DNA of 64,000 nt from Acidobacteriota bacterium (GCA_902812415.1 CADDZJ010000012.1:1-64000); one strand, 5' to 3'. Positions 46,010 through 57,615 are shown, counted from the first letter of the stretch. Notes: generated by a model from the sequence alone, not told the origin. Translations and numbers: made by a program.

Positions 46010-46038
46010 TTGGATTCTGCAGTCCACCGTGCTATACT
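46010..46038 (+). promoter_or_regulatory. Predicted sigma-70-type promoter of dnaA
   Basis: TTGGAT (46010-46015), a 17-base spacer and TATACT (46033-46038), 134 bases before the dnaA start used here. Match is by eye only. The intervening leader is AT-rich, which fits an origin-proximal region. Confidence 0.45.
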
Positions 46039-46172
46039 ACTTTTTTGATTCGAGCTCGCATTCCCAATCTTTGTGGGTCATCCTTACTTTTATTAACGTA
46101 TTGCAAATAAATGGCTTAGCAAAGACCTATCGCTCCTATATTCTAAGGAGCAAGGTGGGCTGAGAGAGGGAA

Positions 46173-47561
46173 TTGTGCTTCTCGAAGGAGCCTGAACCCT
46201 CAACCTCAGCCGAGGACTTAGCCCCCGGTCGAATCCCCATGAATGCCTGGCAAGAGATCCTCAGCTATCTGAAAACCAAGGTTAACACACAAAGCTATCA
46301 GACATGGCTGCGGCCCACACGGTTCAGTCATGTTTCAAAAGATAGTATCGTAGTTCGCGTACCTAACCGGGAATTCCAGGACTGGATTCAGGAAAAATAT
46401 GGATCGCTAATCCATGATGCCATAGAGGAACTTAAGCTCGAATATCGAGAAGTGGCATATACTTTCGAGGGTGGGGGGGAGAAGAAACCCGCCGCTGACA
46501 ATGAGCCAAAAGTAATACAAGGTAAGTTGGATTTTGATTCCACAGCTCATCAACTCGACGCTCGCTATACATTTGATACTTTTGTGGTAGGCTCCTGCAA
46601 TCAATTTGCTCACGCGGCCGCGCGCGCGGTAGCTCAAGCACCCTCAGAAATGTACAATCCACTCTTTCTCTACGGCGGCGTCGGATTGGGCAAGACACAT
46701 CTCATGCAAGCCGTCGGACATTCGATCAAGAGTCGATGGAAGGAAATGCGATTGGCGTATGTGTCCTCTGAGACGTTCACCAACGAGGTCATTAATTCCC
46801 TGCGCTACGACCGCATGATTTCATTCCGCGAAAAGTATCGTAATGTGGATGTGCTCCTGATGGACGATATCGAGTTTATTGCAGGTAAGGAGCGCACTCA
46901 GGAGGAATTCTTTCACACCTTCAATGCCTTACACCAGGCGCGCAAACAGGTTGTGATTTCCAGCGATTGTCCCCCCAAAGAAATTCCTGCTTTGGAGGAG
47001 AGATTGCGGTCCCGCTTTGCCTGGGGGCTCACGGCTGATCTTCAGCCGCCCGACTTGGAGACGAAAATGGCTATCCTAGCTAAGAAAGCCGAGGCCCTCA
47101 AAGTAAACCTGCCTCCGGACGTGGCCGAATTCATCGCCTCCAAGATCAGGTCGAGCATCCGGGATCTGGAGGGTGCCCTGACGCGCCTGCTGGCGTACTC
47201 TTCGCTGACCGGAGACGAACTCTCTCTTGCGACAGCCGAACACGTTCTGAAGAATATCGTCGATCTGGATGAGCATCGGGTCTCCATCGAAAACATTCAA
47301 AGACTTGTCTGCAAGGAATTTGGTCTGAGCCTTGCCCAACTGAAGTCAAAGAACAACAGTAAGAAGATCGCCTATCCTCGCCAGATCGCCATGTATCTTG
47401 CCAAACAATTGACGCCCACTTCTCTTCCTCAAATCGGAAGAGAGTTTGGTGGAAAACATCACACAACAGTTCTACACTCGATTAACAAGATTGAGGATTT
47501 GCGCAAGACTGATCGAGAATTGCACAGACTTATCAACAAGTTGAGTGATGGTTTGAGTTAG
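46173..47561 (+). CDS. dnaA: Chromosomal replication initiator DnaA
   Basis: Binds origin boxes and loads the helicase. Domain I WQEILSYLKTKVNTQSYQTWLRPTRF, AAA+ Walker A FLYGGVGLGKTHLM, Walker B LLMDDIEFIAGKE, sensor II RSSIRDLEGALTRL and domain IV SLPQIGREFGGKHHTTVLHSINKI are complete. The TTG start at 46173 has AGAGAGGG just upstream; the conserved N-terminus begins at an internal ATG, 46239, which lacks a ribosome site, so either start may be used. 462 or 440 residues. Confidence 0.95.
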   Translation: MCFSKEPEPSTSAEDLAPGRIPMNAWQEILSYLKTKVNTQSYQTWLRPTRFSHVSKDSIVVRVPNREFQDWIQEKYGSLIHDAIEELKLEYREVAYTFEGGGEKKPAADNEPKVIQGKLDFDSTAHQLDARYTFDTFVVGSCNQFAHAAARAVAQAPSEMYNPLFLYGGVGLGKTHLMQAVGHSIKSRWKEMRLAYVSSETFTNEVINSLRYDRMISFREKYRNVDVLLMDDIEFIAGKERTQEEFFHTFNALHQARKQVVISSDCPPKEIPALEERLRSRFAWGLTADLQPPDLETKMAILAKKAEALKVNLPPDVAEFIASKIRSSIRDLEGALTRLLAYSSLTGDELSLATAEHVLKNIVDLDEHRVSIENIQRLVCKEFGLSLAQLKSKNNSKKIAYPRQIAMYLAKQLTPTSLPQIGREFGGKHHTTVLHSINKIEDLRKTDRELHRLINKLSDGLS

Positions 47562-47758
47562 ACTTAGCCTGTTTTGTGCGAAATTGACCTTTGGAAAAAT
47601 TTGTGAGTTATCCGCGAAGGGAAGTTTTACACAAGGATTCACAGATCTTGTCGGATTGTCCACAGCAGTTAATCGGCGCAACTCCTGTCCACTCAAAAAG
47701 GTTCTATGTTTTCCACAAGTCCACAAGCCCTTCTACTACGATACTTATACAGGTGTAG
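47562..47758. other. Candidate chromosomal origin (oriC) between dnaA and dnaN
   Basis: 197 bases with DnaA-box-like nonamers. TTTTACACA (47625-47633) and TTTTCCACA (47709-47717) fit TTWTNCACA. TTGTCCACA (47656-47664) is one off, as is the weaker TTATCCGCG (47608-47616), and AAGTCCACA follows at 47717. An AT-rich stretch (47581-47610) could unwind. Location next to dnaA supports an origin, but no duplex-unwinding test or skew calculation was possible here. Confidence 0.55.
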
Positions 47759-48880
47759 ATGAATATGGAATTTACCGCCCGAAAGTCTGAGCTTCTAAAA
47801 GAACTGGATCTGGCCCAGGGAGTAGCTGAGAAAAAGACCACCATTCCGATCTTGTCTAACATTCTTCTGGAGGCCACGGATTCTGAGTTGCGGTTGAGTG
47901 CAACCGATCTGGAGTTGGCCTTGCGATGCGGTTGCCCTGCGCGCGTGAAAAAGACGGGCGCATCGACCGTCCCGGGCAAGAGGCTTCTGGAAGTGGTCCG
48001 GTCTCTGCCCGATGCGGAAATTAAATTTAAGGTGCTGGAAAATCACTTCATTCAGGTGACCTGTGAACGCTCGTCGTTCAAGCTGGCAGGAATGGCGAAG
48101 GATAATTTCCCTGCTCTTCCTGAAGCTCCCCGCGAGTTGGCGATTATTCCAGCGGGAGTTTTGACCTTGATGATTCAGAGGACAGGTTTCGCCATTTCGA
48201 GTGAAGAGTCTCGTTATACCCTGAACGGCGCGCTGCTGCTTTTGAAGCCTGATCGGATCCTTATGGTGGCGACCGATGGTCACCGGCTCGCGCAAGTGGA
48301 GCGTGAAGTTCAGGTGGAAGGTCTGGATAACGAGTTGCGCGTCTTGATTCCCAAGAGAGCCATGGGAGAGCTTTATCGACTTTTATCTCAGGGAGGGGAT
48401 CAGTCGCCTATTCGTTTCTCAAAGGACGAAAGCCATCTTTTCTTCTCTGTCGGTCATCGCATCCTTATTTCGCGGGTGTTGACGGGGCAGTTTCCGAATT
48501 ATGAAGCGGTGATTCCTCGTGAGAATCATCGTGTGATGGAGGCTAAAAAAGAACAGATTGCGGAAGCGATCCGCCGGGTTGCGCTTCTGGCTGATGAGCG
48601 CTCGCGGGCTATTCGGCTTCAGTTGGCCAAAGGACGATTGGAGATCTTCTCGTCCAGTGGAGAGTACGGCGAAGCGCACGAAGTTTTGGACGTGAGCTAT
48701 GACAGTGAGGATATGCAAATCGGGTTCAATTATCAGTATCTGCTGGATTTCCTGGGAGTAGTTGGAGAGAGCGAAAATGTTCGAATGGAATTAAAGGATG
48801 AGCAAAGCGCTGGCCAGCTTCGTCCGGCAGAGGATGATGCGTGTCGCTATCGCTACGTAGTGATGCCCATGCGCGTTTAG
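47759..48880 (+). CDS. dnaN: DNA polymerase III beta sliding clamp
   Basis: 373 residues, a ring dimer that tethers polymerase III. MEFTARKSELLKELDLAQGVAEKKTTIPILSNILLEA, GVLTLMIQRTGFAISSEESRYTLNG, VATDGHRLA and the terminal YRYVVMPMRV (ending in the conserved MPMR) identify it. ATG 47759 or 47765 (MEFTA, the more usual opening) could be used. Follows the candidate oriC and precedes gyrB. Confidence 0.96.
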   Translation: MNMEFTARKSELLKELDLAQGVAEKKTTIPILSNILLEATDSELRLSATDLELALRCGCPARVKKTGASTVPGKRLLEVVRSLPDAEIKFKVLENHFIQVTCERSSFKLAGMAKDNFPALPEAPRELAIIPAGVLTLMIQRTGFAISSEESRYTLNGALLLLKPDRILMVATDGHRLAQVEREVQVEGLDNELRVLIPKRAMGELYRLLSQGGDQSPIRFSKDESHLFFSVGHRILISRVLTGQFPNYEAVIPRENHRVMEAKKEQIAEAIRRVALLADERSRAIRLQLAKGRLEIFSSSGEYGEAHEVLDVSYDSEDMQIGFNYQYLLDFLGVVGESENVRMELKDEQSAGQLRPAEDDACRYRYVVMPMRV

Positions 48881-48917
48881 CAGGTAGATTGTCAGAATGG
48901 ACCATTATTGAAGGTAG

Positions 48918-51353
<2,436 letters not shown>

Positions 51354-51362
51354 AAGAACTGG

Positions 51363-51387
51363 CCCTCTCCTACCTTGGTGGAGAGGG
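51363..51387. terminator. Stem-loop after gyrB
   Basis: CCCTCTCC (51363-51370) pairs exactly with GGAGAGGG (51380-51387). Situated 10 bases after the gyrB stop, without a T-run. The same CCCTCTCC..GGAGAGGG unit occurs in the inverted repeats around the DUF559 gene near 59.6 and 60.1 kb. Confidence 0.5.
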
Positions 51388-51475
51388 AGAAACTGCGAAG
51401 TGTGGATGAGGGATATACGGCTTGTCGGTTGGAAGGGAAACCCGTTAGGAATCCAAGCGTGAGCCTGCGAACTCC

Positions 51476-51709
51476 TTATTTCTTCCTTGAAGTCTCCGTT
51501 GTTTTCGACGCGATCCAACCCAGGATTCCGAATGCTGGCACGACGTAGGGAAAAATCCCGTACAAGGTGTCGCTGGCCGAATGGGAATGGCGGTCAATGG
51601 TAGTGAACACCTGCACGCAAAAGGCAAGGGTCAGTAAGAAACAGAACCATCCTTGCCAGGAAATTGGCTGGTAGACCCAACCCCATTCTTTGAACCAAGC
51701 TTTCTTCAT
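51476..51709 (-). CDS. Small two-helix membrane protein of unknown function
   Basis: 77 residues from ATG 51709 preceded by GAGAGG. MKKAWFKEWGWVYQPISWQGW leads to two membrane segments (FCFLLTLAFCVQVF, LYGIFPYVVPAFGILGWIA) and a basic C-terminus. I recognise no family. Expressed, if at all, as a single gene between uppS and gyrB. Confidence 0.6.
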   Translation of the reverse strand: MKKAWFKEWGWVYQPISWQGWFCFLLTLAFCVQVFTTIDRHSHSASDTLYGIFPYVVPAFGILGWIASKTTETSRKK

Positions 51710-51763
51710 AACGCCTCTCCTCAATGATCCCTCTCAATGGGTTCAGACAACAGGCCAGCTTAC

Positions 51764-52543
51764 TTAGATCGCTATCTTGAGGCTGGATATTGCCGGCATA
51801 ACGTTCTCGGACTCCATATCCGTCGCGGGAAGGCGGCCATAACGGCGCTCGCGGGAACGAAACTCGCGGAGGGCTGCTTCAAGGTCTGCGGCGTTGAAAT
51901 CCGGCCAGAGTTTCGGGCTGAAGAGCAGTTCAGCGTAGGCGCTCTCCCACAACAGAAAGTCGCTCAGCCGATATTCGCCTCCGGTGCGGATAAGCAGATC
52001 GATTTCCTGGTCGTCTGGACTCGAATGGCAGACTTCCGCCAGCAGACGCGAGAATTCCTCTCTTGTTTGTGATGGAGATTGATGGAAGCGCCGCGCTGCT
52101 TCGATGAGGGCGCTCTGGGATGAATAATCAATTGCAATTCGAAGATGCAGCCGCGCGCCGCAGCAAGTCGCCATTTCGGATTCCTCAATGACCCGCAAAA
52201 GCGAGCCTGGCAAGCGATCCCTGCGCCCCATCGCTGAAAAATAAACGCCCTGGCTCAGCCACCTTGCGCGCTCCGATCGAAAGAAATTCTCAAAAAGATC
52301 CATCAGCCCGAACACTTCTGCTGTCGGCCGCCCCCAGTTGTTTTCGGAAAAAGCAAAGAGCGTCAAGGTGCGAATGGGCAGCAAAAGAGCAGCGTCCACG
52401 ATCTCCCGGATGGTTTGCGCTCCCGCGCGGTGCCCTTCCTGGCGAGGCAGGTCTCGCAAAGTCGCCCAGCGCCCGCTGCCGTCCATAATGATGGCAATGT
52501 GGAATCGGTCTTTCTCAGAAATTCTACTCGTCTCAGAATGCAT
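51764..52543 (-). CDS. Polyprenyl diphosphate synthase (UppS-like cis-prenyltransferase)
   Basis: 259 residues from ATG 52543, after AGAGGAGC. HIAIIMDGSGRWATLRDLPRQEGHRAGA is the active-site P-loop with the catalytic Asp; the usual DGNGRWA is DGSGRWA here. LFAFSENNWGRP, and RTGGEYRLSDFLLWESAYAELLF bind substrate. It builds the lipid carrier for cell-wall or lipopolysaccharide sugars. The N to S change occurs in some secondary paralogues, so this may not be the main undecaprenyl synthase. A TACTTTG-type operator overlaps its likely -10. Confidence 0.85.
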   Translation of the reverse strand: MHSETSRISEKDRFHIAIIMDGSGRWATLRDLPRQEGHRAGAQTIREIVDAALLLPIRTLTLFAFSENNWGRPTAEVFGLMDLFENFFRSERARWLSQGVYFSAMGRRDRLPGSLLRVIEESEMATCCGARLHLRIAIDYSSQSALIEAARRFHQSPSQTREEFSRLLAEVCHSSPDDQEIDLLIRTGGEYRLSDFLLWESAYAELLFSPKLWPDFNAADLEAALREFRSRERRYGRLPATDMESENVMPAISSLKIAI

Positions 52544-52607
52544 AAGAAAGTGCTCCTCTTGGATAAACCCTGATCGTCGCGGAGTGGATTGACTCACAAT
52601 CAACAAG

Positions 52608-52626
52608 TACTTTGCATTATAAAGAA
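52608..52626. promoter_or_regulatory. Operator-like inverted repeat upstream of uppS
   Basis: TACTTTG-CATTA-TAAAGAA, 7-5-7 with two mismatches to the palindrome at 53686-53704. On the minus strand a perfect -10 TATAAT (52616-52621) falls inside it, the position of a repressor site. Confidence 0.5.
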
Positions 52627-52646
52627 CAAAGCCAAAATTTTTTCAG

Positions 52647-53039
52647 CTAGTGAACACGCGCCGCTCGGATCAATTCTTCCATCTGATCCAGGTATCGCTC
52701 GAGCGCGCGACGGCCTAATGAAGTAAGTCGGTATTCGGTTTTCGGCATTCTTCCCTCAAAGGACTTGCTGCACGAGATGTACTCCGCGGTTTCCAGCTTG
52801 CGCGCATGCACGCTCAGATTTCCATCGGAAGTTTTCAGAATCCGCTTGAGATCTTTGAAGCTCAGTGATTCGTTGACGGCTAGCGCGCTGACAATTCCCA
52901 GCCGGGTTTGCTCGTGAATCAGGCGGTCCAGTTCCACACGCCTGATTGGAACGGGCCGCCGAAAGAATCGAATCGCGAGAGCCTTTTGGGGTTCTCTCTC
53001 GCTGCGTAATTTGTGAATGCGTTCTTCGCTTCTAGCCAC
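52647..53039 (-). CDS. Winged-helix transcriptional regulator
   Basis: 130 residues, GTG 53039. RLGIVSALAVNESLSFKDLKRILKTSDGNLSVHARKLETAEYISCSKSFEGRMPKTEYRLTSLGRRALERYL is a MarR/PadR-like winged helix of the single-domain type (HTH_34). AGGAGG precedes the start. Translation is coupled to the upstream membrane protein gene (start inside its last codons). It is the likely binder of the TACTTTG palindromes on both sides, an inference. Confidence 0.82.
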   Translation of the reverse strand: MARSEERIHKLRSEREPQKALAIRFFRRPVPIRRVELDRLIHEQTRLGIVSALAVNESLSFKDLKRILKTSDGNLSVHARKLETAEYISCSKSFEGRMPKTEYRLTSLGRRALERYLDQMEELIRAARVH

Positions 53040-53646
53040 CGTACCTCCTTGCAATGATGATCCCAAAAAGAATGTGAAGCCCTCCGAATCCGGCGCCCAA
53101 CAGCCAGTTCTCCCACGAAGAGGGACAAAAAAGCGCCGCCGCGCCATCGGCCATAAAACATAAGCCCATCACCGGCACCACTCTCACGGAAAATGCTCCC
53201 GCCGTGACCACGCCGACGCCGTAGGTTAAAAGCCAGAGTCCCGGCATGACGTGGAACAGCCCTTCGTGGTCGAGTGCCAGGGTCAGCAGCCCACCGGCAA
53301 CAATGGGTGGAAGCAGGTTGAGGGCGAACTTGCGTCCCGCGCCGCTCAGAAGAGGCAAGTCGGCTGCTCTGGCTTTTCGCATTGCCGCCCAGCCCCCGAT
53401 CAGAAAGGCCAATACCCCCTCGAGGATCCAGACCACCAGCCATGCCCGGGACGAGGGTTGTCGCGCCGCGACCCATGCCGCGCCCAGGGCAGTGATCCCC
53501 ATCGCAAGGCCTCCCCATCCGGGAACAGCCGTGAAGGAGGTTGAGCGTTCAATGGTTTCGCGGATGAAGCGCAGATTTTCGAGCGCGTGCTGGCGCACCG
53601 CCGGAACTTGTCGAAATTGCGAATGACGATGGGGTCCTCGAAGCAT
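53032..53646 (-). CDS. Hypothetical membrane protein coupled to the winged-helix regulator
   Basis: 204 residues with about six hydrophobic segments ([104 protein letters not shown]). The function is unknown; such proteins commonly pair with the adjacent regulator in Acidobacteriota. The predicted transcript would begin only a couple of bases before the ATG, so a start at GTG 53598 inside the frame should be kept in mind. Confidence 0.7.
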   Translation of the reverse strand: MLRGPHRHSQFRQVPAVRQHALENLRFIRETIERSTSFTAVPGWGGLAMGITALGAAWVAARQPSSRAWLVVWILEGVLAFLIGGWAAMRKARAADLPLLSGAGRKFALNLLPPIVAGGLLTLALDHEGLFHVMPGLWLLTYGVGVVTAGAFSVRVVPVMGLCFMADGAAALFCPSSWENWLLGAGFGGLHILFGIIIARRYGG

Positions 53647-53654
53647 TGCCGCCC

Positions 53655-53705
53655 ATCATAGGGGATTGGCACTATATCTGTCAAGTACTTTGTATGGCAA
53701 AGTAC
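53655..53705 (-). promoter_or_regulatory. Promoter and palindromic operator of the membrane protein/regulator pair
   Basis: Read on the minus strand: -35 TTGACA (53684-53679), 18-base spacer, -10 TATGAT (53660-53655). Immediately upstream of the -35 is GTACTTTG-TATGG-CAAAGTAC (53685-53705), a perfect 8-5-8 inverted repeat. The 7-base core recurs upstream of uppS. Confidence 0.65.
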
Positions 53706-53766
53706 AAATACCAAACCGACAGGCCCTTGCAACACGCACCCAGCGCGGCTGAATGGGATGGGCTGA

Positions 53767-54696
53767 CTACGGCTCAGGGATGCCCAGATCCTTGCTTCCC
53801 AATGGCGAGATCTTGATCTCCGGCGCGAAACGCTCCAGTAAATCCAGGGCAATACGCGCTCTCCGCACGCGTTCCCGCGCCATCAACGTAGCGGTAGGCT
53901 CAATGTGGACGCCGGAGGGATAGATATCGGGAGCGTTGCGCAGTCCGAATTTGAGATACATCGGCGCGGCCACAGAAACCAGTTGGGGCATCTCGTAGTA
54001 GCGGACGAAGCCGCCAAAACTGTCCGGGACTTCGATATACATATCGATGGGGATTTTTACAGCCTGGCGAATAGCGCCGATCTGCGCAGGGCTGAGATCC
54101 GTGGGAATATTCAAGGTTGAGACGCCGGCATCTTCAAAAATCTTCGCGGTAGCAGGGTTGGCGGCAGGCAGCGTGACCGAACTTTTGATCACCAGGTTTT
54201 TCGGCAACTCTCCTTTCTTCTTCATTTCGTTGAGCGCCCAGATCAGGCCTAGATCGGCAGGCAGAATGCTGCGAATGCCCAGATCACATGCCCACCGCAC
54301 GTCCTCGATGGCATAAACCAACTGGTCTGCGCCGCGATGTTGAAGGCCGATCACTTTCCCGGCGCTGGTCAGCGTCTGCGCGCCGGTTTCAAAGGAAGCG
54401 CGCGGTCCTACAAAAAGACATACCTCCACCTTGTTGTCGCGGCCAATGCGGGCCATCTCCGCAATTTCGCCTTTGGGCAACAGAAGAACTCCGCTGCCCT
54501 GGCTGACGCGGTGGACGGGAACCTTCAGCTCCTTTGCCAGCGCGAGAACTTCGAGGAAAACGCGAGGGCCTTCAACACTGGGAATCTCAATGCGGAATTG
54601 GCCGCCATCCGGAAATCGCCGGCTGCTCGGCTTGAGTTCGTGATTATCCTGAGTAGGGAGATTGAGCTTACGCAAAAAATCCCGGGTCTTTTTCAT
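53767..54696 (-). CDS. U32-family peptidase-like TIM-barrel protein
   Basis: About 309 residues. EIPSVEGPRVFLEVLALAKELKVPVHRVSQGSGVLLLPKGEIAEMARIG, IEDVRWACDLGIRSILPADLGLIWALNEMKKKGELP, NIPTDLSPAQIGAIRQAVKIPIDMYIEVPDSFGGFVRYYEMPQLV and KFGLRNAPDIYPSGVH resemble proteins catalogued as U32-like peptidases. No proteolytic activity is implied by visible residues, and its real role is open. ATG 54696 is followed by KKTRDFLRKL. It lies downstream of the aldehyde dehydrogenase on the same strand. Confidence 0.6.
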   Translation of the reverse strand: MKKTRDFLRKLNLPTQDNHELKPSSRRFPDGGQFRIEIPSVEGPRVFLEVLALAKELKVPVHRVSQGSGVLLLPKGEIAEMARIGRDNKVEVCLFVGPRASFETGAQTLTSAGKVIGLQHRGADQLVYAIEDVRWACDLGIRSILPADLGLIWALNEMKKKGELPKNLVIKSSVTLPAANPATAKIFEDAGVSTLNIPTDLSPAQIGAIRQAVKIPIDMYIEVPDSFGGFVRYYEMPQLVSVAAPMYLKFGLRNAPDIYPSGVHIEPTATLMARERVRRARIALDLLERFAPEIKISPLGSKDLGIPEP

Positions 54697-54786
54697 CATG
54701 GAAACTCCTCAAAAAGATGGCATGGTCATAGCGACGATCACAATTTGTACGTAAAACCGGACGCTGCGGCGGTGTACCCACAACCT

Positions 54787-54885
54787 GTCACCCTGAGCGC
54801 AGCGAAGAGTCTCTGCATTCTCGCCAGTGAAATACGGGGATTCTGCGCTATCGCTCAGTCTGACATGTCGTTTTGCGACACCCCG
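54787..54885. repeat. Dispersed palindromic repeat copy
   Basis: Left arm CTGTCACCCTGAGCGCAGCG.. with AGAGTCTCTGC; right arm GGGGATTCTGCGCTATCGCTCAG..GACATG, which reverse-complements to the same consensus. Lies between the U32-like and aldehyde dehydrogenase genes. Confidence 0.65.
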
Positions 54886-54993
54886 AAGGATGAAAATTAC
54901 GCCGAGACTGGCAGGTGTTTGGGTTGCGTGCCGAAATATCGGCGTATTTTTCAGATCAGAATGACAGACAAGTGAGCGCCGCGCCGCACGTTC

Positions 54994-56451
54994 TTATTGC
55001 GTATATTTGAGGTAAACCGTGCGTGTTTCGGTATAAAAATCAAGAGCCAGAGGGCCTTGCTCGCGCATCCCGAAACTGGACTCCTTAGTCCCGCCAAAAG
55101 GCAATTGGTATTCAACTCCAGCAGTCGGCAGATTCACGGTGATGAGGCCCGCTTCGATTCCCTGAACAAACTGATGAACGCGAGTGAGGTCGCGCGAGAC
55201 GATGGAAGCGGAAAGACCGAAAGGAATCCCGTTGGCAAGCTTCATTGCTTCGTCAAAATTTTCGGCTCGCATCAGCGCCAATACCGGACCGAAGACTTCC
55301 TCCTGGGCAATGCGCATTTGAGGCGTGACCTCATCGAAGATTGTCGGCTCGACAAAGTAGCCATGCTCATACGTGCCGCCTGTCAAACGCTTGCCGCCGC
55401 AGAGCAGCTTTGCGCCCTCTTTTTTCGCAATTTCAATGTACTTGAGATCGGTTTCAAGTTGGTTCGCATCCACGGCGGGGCCCATCTGGACTCCCGATTC
55501 AAGCCCGTTGCCCACTTTCAGCTTCCGCGTTTTTTCCAGAAGCTTTTCAACCAGCGACTCATAAATGGCTTTCTCGATAATGGCCCGGCTGCATGCGGTG
55601 CATTTCTGACCGGTTGAGAAAAACGCGCCATTCACCAGAATATCCGCCGCGTAATCCAGGTCTGCATCCTTGAGCACGATAGTCGGGTTTTTGCCGCCCA
55701 TTTCCATCTGGATGCGAATTTTTCGCGCCGCCACTTTTTGATAAAGCTGATTTCCCACCGCGCAGGATCCGGTGAAGGAGATGGCGCGGACGGCAGCGTG
55801 CTCAACCAACGCGTTCCCCACAGTTCCTCCACTGCCAGTCACATAATTCAGCACTCCAGCCGGAAGGCCCGCGTGATGCAAGGCCTCGATCAGGCGGTAA
55901 GCGCTGAGCGGAGCCAGGGAGGCAGGTTTAATGACAACTGTGTTTCCGGCAACAAGCGCGGGAGCGATTTTCCATGCCGGAATTGCGCTTGGAAAATTCC
56001 AGGGAGTGATGAGGGCCACCACGCCTAAAGGCTTGCGGAGGGTATAGCAAAAGACATTTTCGCGCTCGGAAGGAATTTGATAGCTGAACGCTCGGGCACC
56101 TTCTCCGCCGAAGTAGCGGAAAATATTGATGGCGCGCTTCACTTCGCCTTTGGCTTCCGGAAGTGTTTTCCCTTCTTCCCGCGTCATTTCCTCGCCGAGT
56201 TGCTGCAAGCGGCTTTCCAGGAGCTCCGCCGCCTTGAAAAGGAACTCGCCCCGCAGCGGCGCGGGCTTGGCCGCCCAGGCTGGTTGAGCCTTGGCCGCCG
56301 CCTCACAAGCCGACTGAATATCCTCGGGTCCCGAAGCCTGAAACAGGCCGACAGTCTCCCGGGTGTCCGCCGGATTGACGTTGGGAAAAGTCTGCTTGCA
56401 TTTGGATTCCACCCACTGGCCGTCGATGTAGTTTTGAAAGACTTGAGACAT
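54994..56451 (-). CDS. NAD(P)-dependent aldehyde dehydrogenase (semialdehyde-type)
   Basis: 485 residues. ALITPWNFPSAIPAWKIAPAL binds the coenzyme, FTGSCAVGNQLYQ and EMGGKNPTIV contain the catalytic Glu, and STGQKCTACSRAI contains the catalytic Cys. Sequence is closest in look to alpha-ketoglutaric semialdehyde dehydrogenases; the exact substrate is not readable. All catalytic residues are intact. Upstream of the U32-like gene on the same strand, separated by a repeat. Confidence 0.9.
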   Translation of the reverse strand: MSQVFQNYIDGQWVESKCKQTFPNVNPADTRETVGLFQASGPEDIQSACEAAAKAQPAWAAKPAPLRGEFLFKAAELLESRLQQLGEEMTREEGKTLPEAKGEVKRAINIFRYFGGEGARAFSYQIPSERENVFCYTLRKPLGVVALITPWNFPSAIPAWKIAPALVAGNTVVIKPASLAPLSAYRLIEALHHAGLPAGVLNYVTGSGGTVGNALVEHAAVRAISFTGSCAVGNQLYQKVAARKIRIQMEMGGKNPTIVLKDADLDYAADILVNGAFFSTGQKCTACSRAIIEKAIYESLVEKLLEKTRKLKVGNGLESGVQMGPAVDANQLETDLKYIEIAKKEGAKLLCGGKRLTGGTYEHGYFVEPTIFDEVTPQMRIAQEEVFGPVLALMRAENFDEAMKLANGIPFGLSASIVSRDLTRVHQFVQGIEAGLITVNLPTAGVEYQLPFGGTKESSFGMREQGPLALDFYTETRTVYLKYTQ

Positions 56452-56718
56452 TGGAACTCCTTACAAAAAGGGCAAAGAGGCTAACGAGCGATCGCGGTGA
56501 TTCTTTGGAGGCGCTGATCCTTCAGCGCGCTCAAAGTAGGTAGCCATTATGATGACCCGCCGAAGCTGGTGTCAAGCCAGAGAATGCCTCGATGTGTGTA
56601 GCGTCGTCATGAAGCTATGATCGGCTTTGCAGGATCAAGTTGAAAAACCCGGTTCTATGAAGATAAGATGATGCCTTTTGGCTGGAAGGACTAACAATCT
56701 GTAGGAGGAATCACTTTC

Positions 56719-57615
56719 ATGGGTCTTGATCTTTCAGAATCAAACCTCGGATATCGGCGCTATTTTTGTGCGCTGGGCCTCGTGGGAACGCTTCTTGCGC
56801 TGGCGCTTTCCGCGCAGGCCAAAGACTATGCAACCGTAACCTTCAAGCCGGCTCATCTGGGCGGCATGGAAGTGAATTTCAATATCATCCTTCCGCAAGA
56901 CTACGATTCCGGATCACGCCGTTACCCCGTGCTTTATCTGCTGCACGGCTATACCGGTCATTATTCCGACTGGGTTACGAAAACCGGCCTTACGGATTAC
57001 GCCCAACATTATGAAGAGATCATCGTGATGCCTGAGGGCGAGAACGGCTGGTATGTGGATAACTATGCCGACCCAAAACTCGGCTGGCAGAGCTACATCA
57101 TCGACGATTTGATTCCTTACGTAGACCGCCACTATCGTACCGTGGCCTCGCGCAACGGGCGGGCCATCGCAGGGCTTTCCATGGGAGGTTACGGCGCCAT
57201 GCTCCTGGGCTTGAAATATCATCAGATGTTCGCCGCCGCCGCGAGCCTGAGCGGAGCTTTGGCTTCCGCGGAGCCTGCATTTGAAGACGTCTTGCCTCCG
57301 AATAGCCCGATAAGAAAAACCCTCGAGGAAGACTTCGGCCCGCTGACAAATCCCAAGCGGTGGGAGAACGATCTATTTGAGCTGATTGGGGAAATCCCAG
57401 TTTCCGAGATGCCGCAGCTCTATTTGTCGGTCGGCTCCTCCGATCCCTTGCTCAATGAAAACCGAAACTTCGTGAGGATTCTGGCACTGTTAAAGATTCC
57501 CTATCGCTACTGTGAAGTCCCCGGCAAGCACGAATGGCCGGTTTGGGACAGGCAAATTCAGAGGGTGCTGGCGCTTCAGGCGCCGGTGATTGGCGCGGAG
57601 CCGGAAAAGCAGTGA
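56719..57615 (+). CDS. Secreted esterase of the S-formylglutathione hydrolase/antigen 85-like fold
   Basis: 298 residues. A signal sequence (RYFCALGLVGTLLALALSAQAKD) is followed by VLYLLHGYTGHYSDWVTKTGL (oxyanion loop) and AGLSMGGYGAMLLGLKY, the nucleophile elbow GxSxGG. GSSDPLLNENRNF and GKHEWPVWDRQI supply the Asp and His. It likely hydrolyses carbohydrate or lipid esters outside the cytoplasm. ATG 56719 has AGGAGG 11 bases upstream. Divergent from the aldehyde dehydrogenase. Confidence 0.87.
   Translation: MGLDLSESNLGYRRYFCALGLVGTLLALALSAQAKDYATVTFKPAHLGGMEVNFNIILPQDYDSGSRRYPVLYLLHGYTGHYSDWVTKTGLTDYAQHYEEIIVMPEGENGWYVDNYADPKLGWQSYIIDDLIPYVDRHYRTVASRNGRAIAGLSMGGYGAMLLGLKYHQMFAAAASLSGALASAEPAFEDVLPPNSPIRKTLEEDFGPLTNPKRWENDLFELIGEIPVSEMPQLYLSVGSSDPLLNENRNFVRILALLKIPYRYCEVPGKHEWPVWDRQIQRVLALQAPVIGAEPEKQ

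Noticed and set aside
45898-46172. tRNA gene near dnaA
   Set aside because: No cloverleaf or TTCGA loop could be found.
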